DNA of 64,000 nt from Isoetes taiwanensis (taxonomy: Eukaryota; Streptophyta; Lycopodiopsida; Isoetales; Isoetaceae), in NCBI GenBank assembly GCA_021234155.1, contig JAJEKV010000041.1, positions 11,850,689 through 11,914,688 of the forward strand, in the 5' to 3' direction. Shown here piece after piece: positions 9,727 to 22,260 of this stretch (the stretch's first letter is position 1; each line of letters begins with the position of its first letter). Both the position numbers and the translations under genes were made by a program. The notes beneath the pieces are model-generated. The model had not been told where the DNA came from, did no database searches, and was given only the letters and a program-made list of their open reading frames with translations.

Positions 9727-11323
9727 TCGTGGCGCATATTCTACTCGTATAATATTGCACTCACCGATACAAACAGGAGTTCATCCCCCATACCAGCTCC
9801 ATATCGATATAGGGCCCTTCCACATATCACCGCAACCATAATGAGTTCCAAAGTGGGAAGAGGAAGGGGTCATTTTATCCCGCCTCCCTCGTGGCCTACC
9901 TAGTCGGAAGCGTAAACACACATGTCAAGATACAACATCATCACATATCCACCTCAAGGGTGGTACATCCACATCCGTGATAGACAAAGATCAAGACAAT
10001 ACATGGGGAAGTCCTACCCAATGCTCGGGGACTCAAGGGATAACCGACGGCTTGGGTCTCCGTGAGTTCATTGCGCATTTAATTCATGGCAATGGATTTG
10101 GCGGCATAAGAACGGGTTTAGGGTTGTCCACTCCATCCGCCCATCCCAGGTGCACACTTTGCGAGTAGGTCAAGAGTGTTGGGACTCCGACCAGAAGCCC
10201 ACGGATGCATAGCCAAAGGGGCTACTCCCCGGGTTGCATCTCCCCAGCCTCCTATGGGGCGGTAGGGATCTCTCCCTCGAGGAGATCTACATGCCGACTC
10301 AAAGGTGACTAGAGGGCCACGCCCTTATTCGACTTGAACCCACTGGCGAGTGACGCATCACTCCACGGGTGTCGAGCCCATGCCTTGCCTTCACCTAGTG
10401 GCAAGGCATTAGACGTAGTCCACAATGATCCCCGGTAGACTTTACACACTAGAGGGATCGTTCAAGAGTCAAAACACGAACCTCTTTTACACGCAAGTCG
10501 CCCCTTCACCCACAACCGGTGTGGCTCCCGCGGCACATGCCGAATCTACGGTGTGCTAGAGAGGCTACTCTAGGAGCATCAACTACTAAGCTTTAGGGTC
10601 TCTACCCCCCTTCCCAATACAAGGAGTTCACAGAGATACATCATCCATATACATCACAGAAGAACTAAAGAACTAGATCTAATCTATATCATAGAGTTAG
10701 GTTCTTTAGTTAGTGTCCGGGTAACCGGGGATCTAAATGGTGTTATGGGCAATTTAATAGGCTAAACCTAACGATTCAATGAATGGAAGGCGGTTTAGGC
10801 TATTAAATTGACTAAATACCGATCCTTGGTTCGCCTCCTCCGCCCCCGAACTCTTTTCATCCCATTGAACCGCTTGAATCAAGGAGAACTAATGGTGCAA
10901 TTCATCCGACAGAAGTTCGGGAGGCTGGTTTTGACTCCTCGGAGCAGCCAAAAAGAGCTCTAGAATCCTATGGACGAAAATGGCAAGTTAGGGTTTTCTT
11001 CCTACCTAAATAGACAAGGGGTTAGGGCTAGGGTTTCCAATTATCCCTTTAGGCATGTGGGATAATTGGGAATGGCCCACTTGCCTTTAATGGCTAGGTG
11101 GCATAAATGTATCCACATGGAAAGGTGTGCATCTTAATAAATGTGCACATTGGTAAATGTGCACATTAATAAATGCACATACACATACCTTGCAAGTTGC
11201 CCCCTAGGGGCTACCCACTGCTACACGCTCTACGCATTAATCGCCGTCGGGTGGCGGTACGCGTGACGAGGCAAGTACAAAGATACGCCCCGGGACCGTG
11301 ATAATCGTGGCTCGAACGTCACA
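9727..11323 (-). repeat. 5' LTR of element 1 (complete)
   Basis: About 1.6 kb, similar over its length to the five other LTR copies in the window. The minus-strand start is TGTGACGTTCG (11323). The other end is eroded near 9727 next to the primer site. The flank at 11324 (GTTGT) would be the target duplication, but the partner lies outside the window. Confidence 0.9.
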
Positions 11324-13576
11324 GTTGTGCACAAAAATGTGGGTGTTACTTTCGAAGGCAGAAGGCGTGTTCATGCTATTTCAGGAATCATTGCCACAAA
11401 TGCGTGTGATTGCATCATATGCATGATTTTCTAGAATAGGGATACGATATAGGGGGGTTCTACACATTCGCACCTCTTGCATGGAATGCAAAAGGTTCAA
11501 GTCCACAATAGAAATTGACAAGAAATGGCTACAAGTGGAGTTGATGAATATAAAGGAGTTCATGTGTCTCATATGGCCAATGAGCAGAAGGATGACGAAC
11601 TCAGGGCATAATCAGAATGAATGAGCCATGGGAGCCCTCCCCTTTACTTACTAAAGAATGTACAACATAATCCTAAAACACTTCCAACAAAGTCCCTCAT
11701 GCTCACGACCTTTTTGGGTGTACATGAATACTCAGATACGACAAGATAAACTCGTATAATTGACTATATGATGGACCTCTTTAAGCCTTTAACTCCATCG
11801 TATGCAAGTAATGTCCCCAGTGGAATAAGAGTCCATAAAACTCAAGAGAGACATCCACTCCTCTAATGACACCAACTCCGTGAGGCAGTTCATGCTTATA
11901 GGTCTAAACCACCTCCAAGTCGATCTGACACAAGGAGACAATGGGCCACTTCCAAGGAAAAACAACACTGTCTGACTGCAATGGCTGACATCCTTGAACA
12001 AGCTGCTGAACCTACTGTAATAAGGATGAAATCTCCTTCATAGAGACAAAAACAACCAAATATGGATAAAAAAATATTTAGGATCAGAGCAGACAAGAAC
12101 CGATAAAGGATTCTGGTTTAAACTGTCATCAACCTACTCGAAAACAAGGAAAATGCATGAACAATACTTGGAAGATATGCAAGGGATACATGGAAATCTA
12201 ATATATAATCAAGAAGACAGTGGCCCGAAGGCAAGCAAGAAAACAAGACAGATGGCTAGAAGACTCAAGACTGGCATTGAAACGGAATACCCATCCTTGC
12301 GTCAAAGACACTTTTATATACTGGAAAAGGGGCCTCTTTTTTGTAGAATGTTCCAGTACCTTCTGAAAGCCAATACTCATGTAAGGAAGATGCAAGCTAA
12401 TATCTTCAACAAGTACTTGCAGCTTACTTGGCTAAGGTGTGGGATTCACAACTAGAAGGTTGCAAGTTTAAACCTTGCCTTGTGCGACTATCCTTTTGCA
12501 TGAGTGTGATGACCATCTTTTGTACATACGAATATGATATGAATACCTATATGGACGTCACAACCACTAGGCCATTACACATGTTATAAAATGAATTGAC
12601 ATGTTGCTAAGCCAACACATAAGCAGCTCTCATGATGCATGGATGCCATTTGCATTCTATTGTGCATGAGTTGGTGTCTCTACTTTCACATTTAACGTGG
12701 TTTTACATACCATCAACACATGGTCTGTGGACAGTTAGAGGATGCAAATGGCACTATAGCGCCATTTGGCTTCTTTCCTTTCTTTTGGGGCTTATGCTAA
12801 GCGTGAAAGTAGAGACACCAACACATGCACAATGGAATGAAAATGGCGCCATTGGACCCTGCTTATGTATTGTCTTAGCAGCATGTAAATTCATTTGGAA
12901 ACATATGTAATTGCCAAGTGGTGATGGCAAATGGTCCCTCAAACTTGGCTTGTGGGCACAACATGCTACATATTGAGCTAGTGTTTCAAGTACATATACA
13001 ATGAACATCAAGCAGTAAATGGCCCCATGGCGCCATTTGGATCTTTAAACCAGACATGCATCTTCTAAACATGCAACCTATAAAGAAAATGATGTGCTTA
13101 TATGAACCAGCCTAGAAGGCAAATGGTCATGGCCTGGTTAATCAATAAATCGAACCAATTTATAACAAAACAAGTAACTTGCACTAAGATATTGTGGTGT
13201 CGAGTTAAGTAACAACCAACTTAGCTTTAAGAGTTAAAGCAAGAAACAATATTTAGATCTAGGAATAGAAATATAAAGCAATATATATCCAAGGCTAGAG
13301 TAGGGTAGAGAGCCTAGACAAGAGGCTTTGATTATCATGTGTAAACAACCCCTGACCATGTAATAAATCAATGAATGGTGACCAAGTAAAATCTGCAACA
13401 ATTATGCTTTAAAGTGTAAAGCATGATGTTAATGCCCTCGCTTACTGTCGCGGATAATAAAAATGCATCTTCGTCAAGTGTACTCTATATGAAAATGGGT
13501 TTTTTAAGAGTTTTCTTCCTCACAACTCAATGAAGTTTGCCTCAATTACAATTTTTTACCTTACAATATAAACAAA
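11324..13576. other. Intergenic sequence between element 1 and the LINE
   Basis: AT-rich sequence with no frame I can support; the frames present are short and have no recognisable product. It contains one marked hairpin (12637-12855) and, near it, several copies of the word GGCGCCATTTGG. Confidence 0.6.
12637..12855. repeat. Long-arm hairpin (MITE or small-RNA precursor candidate)
   Basis: Arms 12653-12689 and 12803-12839 (37 bp) are complementary with two mismatches, core TTGGTGTCTCTACTTTCAC; the pairing extends imperfectly outward through GATGCCATTT/AAATGGCGCC. The loop is about 113 nt. No terminal duplication is evident. Confidence 0.7.
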
Positions 13577-13589
13577 TTAAGGTTTTGAC
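13577..13589 (+). repeat. LINE target-site duplication, 5' copy
   Basis: TTAAGGTTTTGAC, repeated exactly at 35118-35130 just after the A-rich tail of the LINE. Confidence 0.9.
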
Positions 13590-13914
13590 GATTTTTTCCA
13601 ATTAGAATTGTTTTGTAGACAATGGGGATTGGGCTGGTTCGAGCGCAAGCGCTACCCTGATCATGTTTAACCCTAACTAGGGTTCGATCATGATCAGGCT
13701 CGAAAACTGAGGTAAGCAGGTAAGGTAATCTACATTACATCTTTAGATCTTGGATTTCTTGGATCCCATCACGTCCCTGAAAAGGCATCTGCATCCCTGC
13801 AAAATTCTTTTGTACCCCTTCTGCTAGTTGCCAACTTTCCCCTTTTTTCTGACTTCCAATCATCTTAATTCTTCTCCTCACATCTTTTGAGAAACCCTGC
13901 AACATTCTGTTATC
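13590..13914 (+). promoter_or_regulatory. LINE 5' UTR with imperfect palindrome
   Basis: Leader of the LINE before the ORF1 start. At about 13655-13700 CCTGATCATG...AACCCTA pairs with TAGGGTT...CATGATCAGG, an imperfect stem of about 20 bp. L1 5' UTRs hold the internal promoter; no motif can be assigned here. Confidence 0.5.
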
Positions 13915-16225
13915 ATGGTCCCACCGGATCTACCGGACGGATTATCTCCCCCAATGCACTCTATCTTAAATTCTTTATGCGCCCTAAATTCTGAAGAACA
14001 GAAAGAAATTCTAGCCCAACAGCAGCTGCTGCTTCAAGGAGACCTAGCTCCGATTCAATTTGGTGAATTCACTACCTTCGTCCCAACTTCGATGGCGCCA
14101 AAGAATGCACTTCCATCTTCCTTCTCGGATAGACCATTCTGGGATTGCTATGCTCCCTTAAACGCGAATTCGTGCAACACATTCATCCGGAGAACTCAGC
14201 CTTTTAAGGAAGACAATGCTATAAAGCAAGACATTCTGACCATGAAGAAACATAATCCACCGACATACCGTCACTCCAGAGGTATTGAATTGAATCCTGA
14301 GCTCTTTCATTCAAGATTTGAATTTCTCTCTTTGCATGCTGTTATTTGTTGGGCCGAAAAAGAAGGTATTATATTTGGGAATGTGTCCAAACAAATCTGT
14401 GCTTTATCTAAATCGATTCAAATCTCTTCTATCTATTGGACTCGCTTCCCATATTTCACATTTTAAAGATGGGTCACCTTACTCATCTTGGCTTTAAAAT
14501 TAAATTCCAGAAATGGTCTTACCAGTTCAACCCTCTAAGGCCATCAACTCTCATGCACACTACATATGTCCATCTGAATGATCTAAATCCAGTCTTTTGG
14601 GAGCCTCAATGCCTAAAAACTATATTTTCTCCAATTGGCTCATTCATATAACCAGAACACAGACCTGACAGGCCTCCCACAGTGTTTATGCAATTGGATC
14701 TTCTCAAACCTATCCCGCTTGAATTGACTTTCCAGGATATGTTTGGGACTGACCAATCCTTGCTCTTAAGATGGAATGGGTTGCCTCCTGTTTGTCCTAT
14801 CTGCAGGAAACGTCTACATGGAGGTGGAAAATGCTCCCCAGTACCTATCCACCAAATTTCCATGGATCATGTTACACCAAGTGAAGAACACGCTACTGCT
14901 CGCCACCGAGGCAACCTCAATGGTAGTGCTAGAAGAATCCGAAGGAGACAGATCATTAAGGAGAAAATTGCCTTAGCCAATAAAGAGCTTGAAGAGACTC
15001 TCAAGGCCCATGAACTGGAGTCTCAATCTGTTAGAGGTACTGTGAAGGTTTTGAACAAAGGGGTTACCACTATAGGTGTCTCCTTTAACCCTTCGACCAT
15101 GGTTAAAACCTTTGACAAGCATAAACCTCCAGAACAGGTTCAATTTGACAAAGTCACAGTAATTATAGTTGCGGATCATAGAGTCCAAGACGGGGCTTAT
15201 TTGTCCTGCCAATCACCTACTACACAATTCTTTGTCAAAGAACACACGGTCAATGTTGCTACAGATGGGATTCAACACTGCATACTAGAGCAAGATTCTC
15301 TTGTGAGACCTGCCTACTCACCTGAAAAGGAGGAACTCAGCTCCCCTATCCTGTGCAATAACAGATTCAAAGTCCTGCAGGACTCCACAGATGATCTTGA
15401 AGAAGAGCTCACTGATCTCTTCACCTCACAAGGAAAAGATAAAGGATACATACAGGATATGGCTCAGATACCACAAATGCACCTGTGAAATAGGAATATC
15501 TACTACGCCACCCTCCACCACCACCCCCACCACCCACACCCTCCCCCTCCCTCCATGGCTGACCAGATCTTTGTTGATCTCTCAGTTGGTCCCCTGTCCA
15601 ACCATACCACAGTTTGCATTGCTGCCCCCTCACTCATTCCCCCTTCTCACCACCCTCTGCCTGACCTCTATAAAAAATATGGAAAGTCTACTGTCGACCT
15701 GTGAGCAGGATAATTTCTGAAGCAGTGGATGCAAATTGTCCCAAGGCAATCAAGTAGGCTGAAGAAAAAGAGATGGAGCGAATCCAGGTAAGTGAGCACT
15801 CCCCTGTTTGCCAGAGCACACAGCTTGATTCCCAAATAAGCCAAACACATGATCAGCAAAAGGAATTTACCTCTTCTACACAAGAAATTCCCACTTCTGA
15901 TGTTGATTGTGATTTTGTCCAATCTACTTACCAAAATACTGAAAAAGAAAGCATTGAAATTGGTCTTCAAGCCTTGCAACTGAATCTTGACTCCATGGAT
16001 AAGAACTTTGACCAGAGTCAACCAGATCTAATTGTGCCTGACTCAGAGGAAGATATGAGTAGCAGCCCTCTACATGATATCTCTAATACATCTCTCAGAT
16101 CCTTAAAGAGGAAAATGAAAGGTAGGGCCTTAACCAAGTCTCCTGTGAATATTGAGAATATTCCTCACATGTATAACACTCGAAGTAAGGCTTCACCTCA
16201 TGGCCTCAGAAGACTTAACTATTAA
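13915..16225 (+). pseudogene. LINE ORF1 (RNA-binding protein), frameshifted
   Basis: ORF1 of the L1 element, the nucleic-acid-binding partner of ORF2. It starts MVPPDLPDGLSPPM at 13915. Open segments are 13915-14466, 14436-14651, 14682-15488 and 15773-16225, separated by frameshifts. Near 14800 is a CCHC knuckle (CPICRKRLHGGGKC, spacing CX2CX4HX4C) after LLRWNGLPPV, as in plant L1 ORF1. The middle is basic (RRIRRRQIIKEK); the C-terminus is acidic (PDSEEDMSSS) and ends RLNY. At 15500-15670 a C-rich, CCACC-repeated stretch disrupts the frame. Confidence 0.8.
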
Positions 16226-16258
16226 GTCCAACCCCAGATCTTTTTCTTATCTTGCCTC

Positions 16259-16503
16259 ATGAGGATCCTAACTTGGAATTTGAGGGGCATCAAGGGGCCC
16301 ACCAAAAGAAGGCGTTTATTGCCACTGTGAGAGATTTTAGGGCAGATATTATCATGATATAAGAGCGTAGACTCCCCAAGTTTGACTCAGCAAATTTGGG
16401 TGAGTGGATTCGTCCTGGTATGGCTTCTTGTTATATCCCAGCTGATGGCACTAAAGGGGGGATAGCTACCTTCTGGTACAACCAGAAACTAATTAGTACT
16501 TAC
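16259..16503 (+). pseudogene. LINE ORF2 piece 1: endonuclease N-terminus
   Basis: Start of ORF2, the endonuclease/reverse transcriptase. MRILTWNLRGIKGP is the APE-type endonuclease opening (usual form W N vR G). A frameshift follows near 16317, and at about 16359 the IQE motif has become I-stop-E (TAA where CAA is expected). The frame resumes through GGIATFWYNQ and is cut by A1 at the TTAC at 16500-16503. Confidence 0.85.
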
Positions 16504-17189
16504 AAGTCGTATTTAATTAAAGTGGGTCTCATTCCATTCCCACTTTTTTTCGGAACCCTGTTATTTTACACAAAAAGGAGCACCTCGACCCGAAAACTGT
16601 CCATAATTCGATTTTTTGTCTGTTAGTGTGCATCCAAGCTTTCTTCCAGTTTTCTCGGATAGCGAGTCGAGAACAAGAACAATGCAACACACATAGGAAT
16701 TTCATTACAGATTGAAACCAAAGTTCTAGTTGAAAAAGATTCTTAGTTGAACATTTTGGCTCTATTTTCTTAGGTGGGTAGACAAGAGATCACAAATTCC
16801 AACAAAAATTAAGCAAATTGTTTACTTAATCACCAAAAAATACTAGTTTTGAGATACCTTATATTTATAAATGGGCTCATTACAATATATATTACAGTGG
16901 GTGAAGAGACCATAGTGGTCATATGGGCACAATGAAATTTGTATGAGGAGTTCCTTCATGGGCCACCTGCTTGTATGTCCAACTGATGTCACCACCCTCT
17001 TCTCGGCACCTTTCTTCAATGAACTGGTCTTTTCATTGCTCCCAAGCATGTACTATCTGGTCGAGATAAGGACTGCAAAAGACAAAATCAAGTTGGTCAA
17101 GTGATGCTACGTAAAAAAAAAATAAAATAAAAACATGTTCTTAGGGCCATTTTGGAAAATACAAAGCCCGAGAGCCTTTACATCGACCA

Positions 17190-17660
17190 TGAAGTCGAGA
17201 AAGCCGATCAAAATTAAAAAGGCAACTCAGAGTGATGCATTACGAGGGCTTTCTTGACCTTGCAGCCCAGAAAGGCACCGAGGGAAAACACAGTGGAAGT
17301 CTTCGACTCGCGAAGAATGAAAGGCGTCTCAAAGTTTTTAAAAACACAGTTTTAGTCGGGAAGGTTTCTCGACTTCGCGAAATGGTGAAAGGGTGCCAAA
17401 GTTTAAAAATGCGTGTTTTAGAGAGCCGGGAATCTTTTCTCGACTCAAGGAAGTGAGAAAGGCAGCTTTCAAAGTTTAAAACACAGGTTTTAGGAGGTCA
17501 GAAGGTCTTTCTCGACCACGAGTGAAAGGGCAAACCAAAGTTTAAAACGCAGGTTTTAGAGGTCATATGGCTTTTTCGACTCATGAGTCGGAGAAAGGCA
17601 CCAAAGCTTAAAAATCCAGTTTGAGGGGTCTTTTCGACCGGGCGAATCGAGAAAGGCGCC
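17190..17660. repeat. Hairpin minisatellite of A1
   Basis: About seven or eight diverged units of roughly 64 bp. Each contains a stem of the type CTTTCTCGAC...GTCGAGAAAGG joined by an AAAGTTTAAAAACRCAGGTT spacer. The same unit forms a longer array in A2 (48105-48790). Confidence 0.8.
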
Positions 17661-18660
17661 TTGAGTAAAAAAAGGCAATTTCATGGGCCAGAGATTATTT
17701 TTGCGGAGCATCATTTTATCTATCCATCCATCTAATTTTCCACCATAGTTTATTATTCTATCACACCATAGTTTATTGTTTTTCTCACAGCACATTAGTA
17801 TTTAGCACACATTAGTATTTAACAATTGTTTTTATACTAGCACACATTAGTATTAGCACACATTAGCATTTTTATACTAGCACACCTTAATTAGCACACA
17901 TTAGTACTTTATACTACCACAATTTCATAATACACGCATTAGCATACTAGCACACGGTCCATACAAAGCAATATATAGTTATATAGTATAGTATAGCATA
18001 CTAGCACATGGTCCATGCAAAGCAATATATAGTATAGCCATGCATCATTTCCTTTGAAATAAAGTGAACTAATTTAAAGTATACTATAATCTTGTATAAG
18101 CCAACTTTTTATCTTAGACATAAGAATTATATGCCTAGCACCTCTAAGGTCAACATAAGGTGTAAAATATGATTATACAAGCACACATATAAACACAACA
18201 ATGCTATCAATTTGCGACAAAATTCAAATATTTATATGGGCGACACTAATAAAATTATAGCTCAATTAATGGTATGTTTGTAATATATTACTGTAACCAG
18301 CTTTTTTTTCCAGCCTGTCCTAGAAATTTAAAATTTGGTACGTACCCCGCTTTTTTTTTCCCATTAACCTTAGAAAAATAACCCATTGGCCACGCTATAT
18401 CCGTATTTTTTTTCTTACGTACACTCTATTATTCCGCTTTTTTCTCTCAGTATTTGGCTGGGTTTTTTTTTCTCCCACCTCTTAAGTTCGAAATTTGAAA
18501 TTGAAAAGGGGGGAGATTTTTGAAATTTGAAATTGAAAAGGAGGGGAGATTTGGTAAGTACCTTTTGAGAAGAAGAAATTTGGTACACTTACGAAATCAT
18601 GGCTGGCTATGGCAAGATCTGGCTATGGCATGGAAGCGAGTCGCGGCTATCTAAGAACCA
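17660..18660. other. AT-rich middle of A1, no gene
   Basis: AT-rich sequence with repeated TAGCACACATTAGTA words (17790-18010) and a duplicated GAAATTTGAAATTGAAAAGG near 18490-18545. No supported coding sequence. Confidence 0.6.
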
Positions 18661-19640
18661 TTTCTTTTCATTTGCCGTTGCATAAGATCCGGCCGCTGGC
18701 AAAACCGCCCGACTGTTGTGGCGCAAAGACAGCCCCGGATTGAAAAATGTGAAAGGGAGATCGTAAAATGTGGAGATCGTAAATGTGAGAAGGAATTATG
18801 CGATTGGCGTCGCAGCATCTGGCCGCCGCCGCAGTCGCTTTGGTGATCACCTCGCCTCGGATTGAATGTATCCCGCAGCCGTTTAGAAACTCGAAGGATG
18901 TATCGCGGCCCTCGCGGGTCCGTCGCTCATGGATATGGCAAAGGCAATTGGCCCCGTATTGGGCATTCACAGCAGACTTATGCCCTTCTAACGCGGGCCA
19001 CAAGAGAATGCTTCTTCTTTGAGGATCTCTCCCCGACTTTGATTTTCAATCCGCGCAGAAGCGGTGTAGACATAGCCTTGTTTGAAACCGCCAAGGAATT
19101 TATATGCCGCCATGGGCCCGGACGGATTCGACACAATCGAGGTCGAAACGCCAGAAGCTTGAAGGATTTATCCCAAGATGCAAGAGTAAAAATGAAGGCC
19201 ATCCGGGAGGAAGCAAGAGTCGAGATCAGATCGGCATGTTGGATCCAAAGGGTCTTCTTATGGCGCCCGCACGTAATTTTGGGAGGCAGGAAGGTGATGA
19301 GAATATTTTTCATTGTCGGAAGGGTCGCAAGCTTTTTATAGGTGTTAATTTCTTCCTCCAATCCCTGCCATACTCTGATTTTGTGATCCTGGTGCGCGGA
19401 ATAGACATTATCGTTTAGAATTAGGAGATGCTTCACCGCCCCCTGATCCCCGGATTTTTGGAACGATCCAGAGCCGGTTCAGGCTCCGCTTTGAAGAGCC
19501 TCGATGTCGCCTGGAGGACGATCCCGCATAGAGCGTGCCGCTTGGGAAAACCATGGCCGGGCATGGCCGCCCTCAAAGCTCTGTTATTTTATGCCCTTCT
19601 CGTGGATCCGGCACCGTGCTCGAACCCGACTCCAGACTAC
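18660..19640 (-). pseudogene. Captured WD40-repeat gene fragment (JINGUBANG-like)
   Basis: Minus-strand sequence inside A1 resembling plant WD40 proteins of the JINGUBANG type. The frame 19436-18978 reads AVKHLLILNDNVYSAHQDHKIRVW, then KLATLPTMKN, RHKKTLWIQHADLISTLA and SASWDKSFKL, in the order found in that family; a following WD repeat (INSLAVSNK, KKHSLVA) is frameshifted and continues at 19003-18670 (EGHKSAVNA). Upstream similarity may begin near 19640. Frameshifts and stops show it is not functional. It has no introns where readable, compatible with capture of one exon. Plus-strand frames across it are shadows. Confidence 0.72.
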
Positions 19641-19790
19641 TATGTGACAGAAGATTTGGGTCGGATTCTGGGGTGGAATTTGTGCTTGAAAGCTTCAAAA
19701 CTTTCTACCGTGAAATCACTGATATTTTTCTACCGTGACTATGCCGGACATCCGAATCAAATCTTTCTACCGTGGCAGAAGCTATAACCG

Positions 19791-19812
19791 ATTCTCGACT
19801 CACTAGTCGAGA
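19791..19812. repeat. Short hairpin near the A1 right end
   Basis: TTCTCGACT/AGTCGAGAA stem with a 4-nt loop, the same stem words as in the minisatellite, repeated at the opposite side of the element. A comparable CTCGCC/GGCGAG stem is at 51107-51125 in A2. Confidence 0.65.
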
Positions 19813-19914
19813 AGAGAAAGGTTTATATTTTTTTATTAAATTAATTAAATTAATTATTAATTATATTTTAATATTAATCTTTTTTAATCTCAAGGGGATA
19901 CATTCCCCTTTAGT

Positions 19915-20165
19915 TATTTTTGGCTTTCCCCTCCCCTTCCCCACTCTCCCCTTCCCCTTCTCCTCTTCCCCCTCCTCTTGCCCCCTTGCCCACCTCCCTT
20001 GCCCCTCCTCTTGCCCCCTTGCCCTTTTACCCACCTCCCTTTTGATTTTTTCAGCCCCTTTCCGAACTTCTTCCCTCCCCCTTCTTCTAATTTACCCCTT
20101 CCATGACTTCTCTCAACTTCTCCCCCAACTTCTCCCCTTTCCCTCCCCCTTTCGGTCTCACCCTG
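19915..20165. repeat. C/T-rich tract of A1
   Basis: A low-complexity pyrimidine-rich stretch (CCCCTTCCCC, CCTCTTGCCCC) just inside the right TIR, matched by 51265-51490 in A2. Long frames here come from composition. Confidence 0.8.
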
Positions 20166-20543
20166 CTCTAGGTTTTTGTAAACTTTCTCAACTATTTATT
20201 TGGAAATGAGTCTCATTTTCAGTCTGAGTCCCAAATTTCGAGATTTGACCCACTTTAATTAAGTCACTACAAGAGGGCATGCAATCTAAGTCACTAGTTT
20301 CATCATTTATATGCTTAAAATTGCAATTTCAAAATTTTTGACTTTTGATACAATATATGACGGTACCTGTTGATGAAACTCTATCATCGATATCGTCACT
20401 TGTAGCATCACCAATATCGACAGTTATAGTATCATTTTTTATGACATTGTAGTGATATAATAGTATCATTTTTAGCCTCATCTATAATTGTAGTTATTGT
20501 ATCATGCATTTTCTCATCATGATGCTATAATAATGTCAGCTAT

Positions 20544-20705
20544 AAAACCACCTGTATTGCTATAATTAAATCATTCATAGTGTCAACATAAACATCATCC
20601 TTTGTAACACGATTAATATCAAATAAAACCACCTGTATTGCTATAATTAAATCATTCATAGTGTCAACATAAACATCATCCTTTGTAACACGATTACTAT
20701 CAAAT
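20544..20705. repeat. 81-bp tandem duplication in the CACTA end
   Basis: Two nearly identical copies (20544-20624, 20625-20705), differing at about one base. A multiple of three, it produces an apparent repetitive minus-strand frame that is not a real gene. Confidence 0.85.
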
Positions 20706-21207
20706 ATAGCATCATTGCAAATAGCACATGTAATATCACACGGGGTGCTCAAAATTGTATCATTATTATTAGCGTCAAACAAAATTGTATCATTATTATT
20801 AGGTCAAATATAATATCACGTAACTTATCCCATATTTTTGCCACCTATAATACCATATATAAAATCAAATTTTATATTATAAGAAATTTATCGCAGCGTG
20901 TCACTTTTAACGTCACCTCACTTATTAAGGCATTGATCGCTTTTATAATATCTTAATTAACGAAAAACTGTTTTATTTTATTTTATTTTATGTTTATTGA
21001 ATGCAAGATACTTAGATTTTATTAATAATATATGGTCTCGTAAAGCTCTTTGTTTATTTTGCTCGCAATTCTGGATATCTTTACCAACCATTCTTGAAGT
21101 AGCAGAATGTTAGATAGAAATTTCAAAGCCAAATTAAGCTACAAATAAACGCCATCAAGGAGACAATGAACTCAGATAAAATGTATTAAGAAAAAATTGA
21201 TACAACA

Positions 21208-22260
21208 GTGTCAAAGATAGAAATGACAAGATCAAAAGTTCTCGAGATGTTTTTTATCGCCCCGCACCACAAAACTTTCATGTCATCTGTGCTTTCAATA
21301 CCTGTAGCTTTGGCAATAACTTGCTTCACAAAACTGACTATGGTGGCGTCCAGTGTTTCCCCTAAAATCGCTGGATTTATCTTTTGCTTCTAAGGTTCTT
21401 TTTCTTCTTCTGTGTACTGCTACTGCACCAATACAACCCCAAGACAACCTGCATGTATAAAAAAGGAAAGTATTGGCATCGAAAAGAAAAAGAAAACAAA
21501 ATTGTTGAAACCTTACCAAGAAAACCTTGTGAACCTTGCCAAGTTAAACATTAACCAATTTCTTGCCATAATATTTTCTTGCCATAGCCAACCAAAAGTT
21601 AAGAAAAACAAGATAGACGAAAGTACACAAGCATGGTTTCAAGACCCCATAAATGGAAAGCGGCCTTTTACATCCAAATTTTATAACACCTTACCTTAAC
21701 CCGCACGGATCTCCAAAGCCTTCACAATGCCATAACCATGGTCGAGCATAGCCGTAAGGTAATGTAGATAGAAGAAGGCAAGATAGAAGAGGTAGCGCCA
21801 TACACCCAAGAGCCCTCCCTTGTTGCAGTAAGATCCAAGAACAAGAAGGAAGAAATAGCCCTCCACTACATCCATTTTAATTGAATCGACACTACAATAG
21901 CTAATCCGCATAAAGTGACCGAACAAGCTTTAGAACTCAAATCAAATTTTAGTGCAAAAAAACAAGATGCTATACGAATTTTAGATCTAAAGAGGCAGAT
22001 CACGTTGCCTCTAACCCTAAATATATCCCTCCGCTTTATTTTTTCTGATCCATGAACGTGAATCGAGGCCGCTTTACATACCAGATCTCTATTTTGGGGT
22101 AAGATTTAGGAACAACGGAATCCGATTGAACATCTTCCAGCTCAAATCTAACAAACTTCAAATCGTCAAGCAAGATGTTTTGCTCCGAACAGACTGGCGC
22201 CATTGTCCGCCGCCCTACATCGCTCTGGTTATGCCACAAGAACCAACGTAACCCGGAAAA
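21208..22260 (-). other. Possible captured gene pieces inside the CACTA
   Basis: Minus-strand segments that look more protein-like than their surroundings: ILGETLDATIVSFVKQVI and KVLWCGAIKNISRTFDLV at 21380-21210, and a possible start exon MAPVCSEQNILL...FELEDVQ at about 22203-22036. I do not recognise the gene, and stops prevent a model. CACTA elements often carry host exons, but capture here is inference. Confidence 0.3.

Larger units (their letters stand above)
1..11323 (-). mobile_element. Ty3 chromovirus, element 1 (nearly complete, left LTR truncated by window)
   Basis: A Ty3/Gypsy LTR retrotransposon read on the minus strand. In its own direction: 5' LTR (11323 to 9727), primer binding site (9725-9715), palindrome/TATA module and extra frame B (8804-7612), a second module and extra frame A (6812-5289), gag (from 5110), RT, RNase H/integrase/chromodomain (ends 1403), polypurine tract (531-518) and 3' LTR (517-1, continuing outside the window). 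The chromodomain at the integrase C-terminus places it among chromoviruses. The 4.6-kb leader with two additional frames is not typical of that group. Frameshifts in gag and RT and an in-frame deletion of zinc knuckle plus protease make it non-autonomous. Confidence 0.9.

Noticed and set aside
12153-12455. A 100-residue plus-strand frame in the intergenic region
   Set aside because: No motif, no splice or promoter context and no conservation visible; probably chance.
18862-19341. A 159-residue plus-strand frame
   Set aside because: It is antisense to the captured WD40 sequence, whose minus-strand motifs are specific.
20540-20782. An 80-residue repetitive minus-strand frame
   Set aside because: It arises from the 81-bp tandem duplication in the CACTA subterminal region, a multiple of three.
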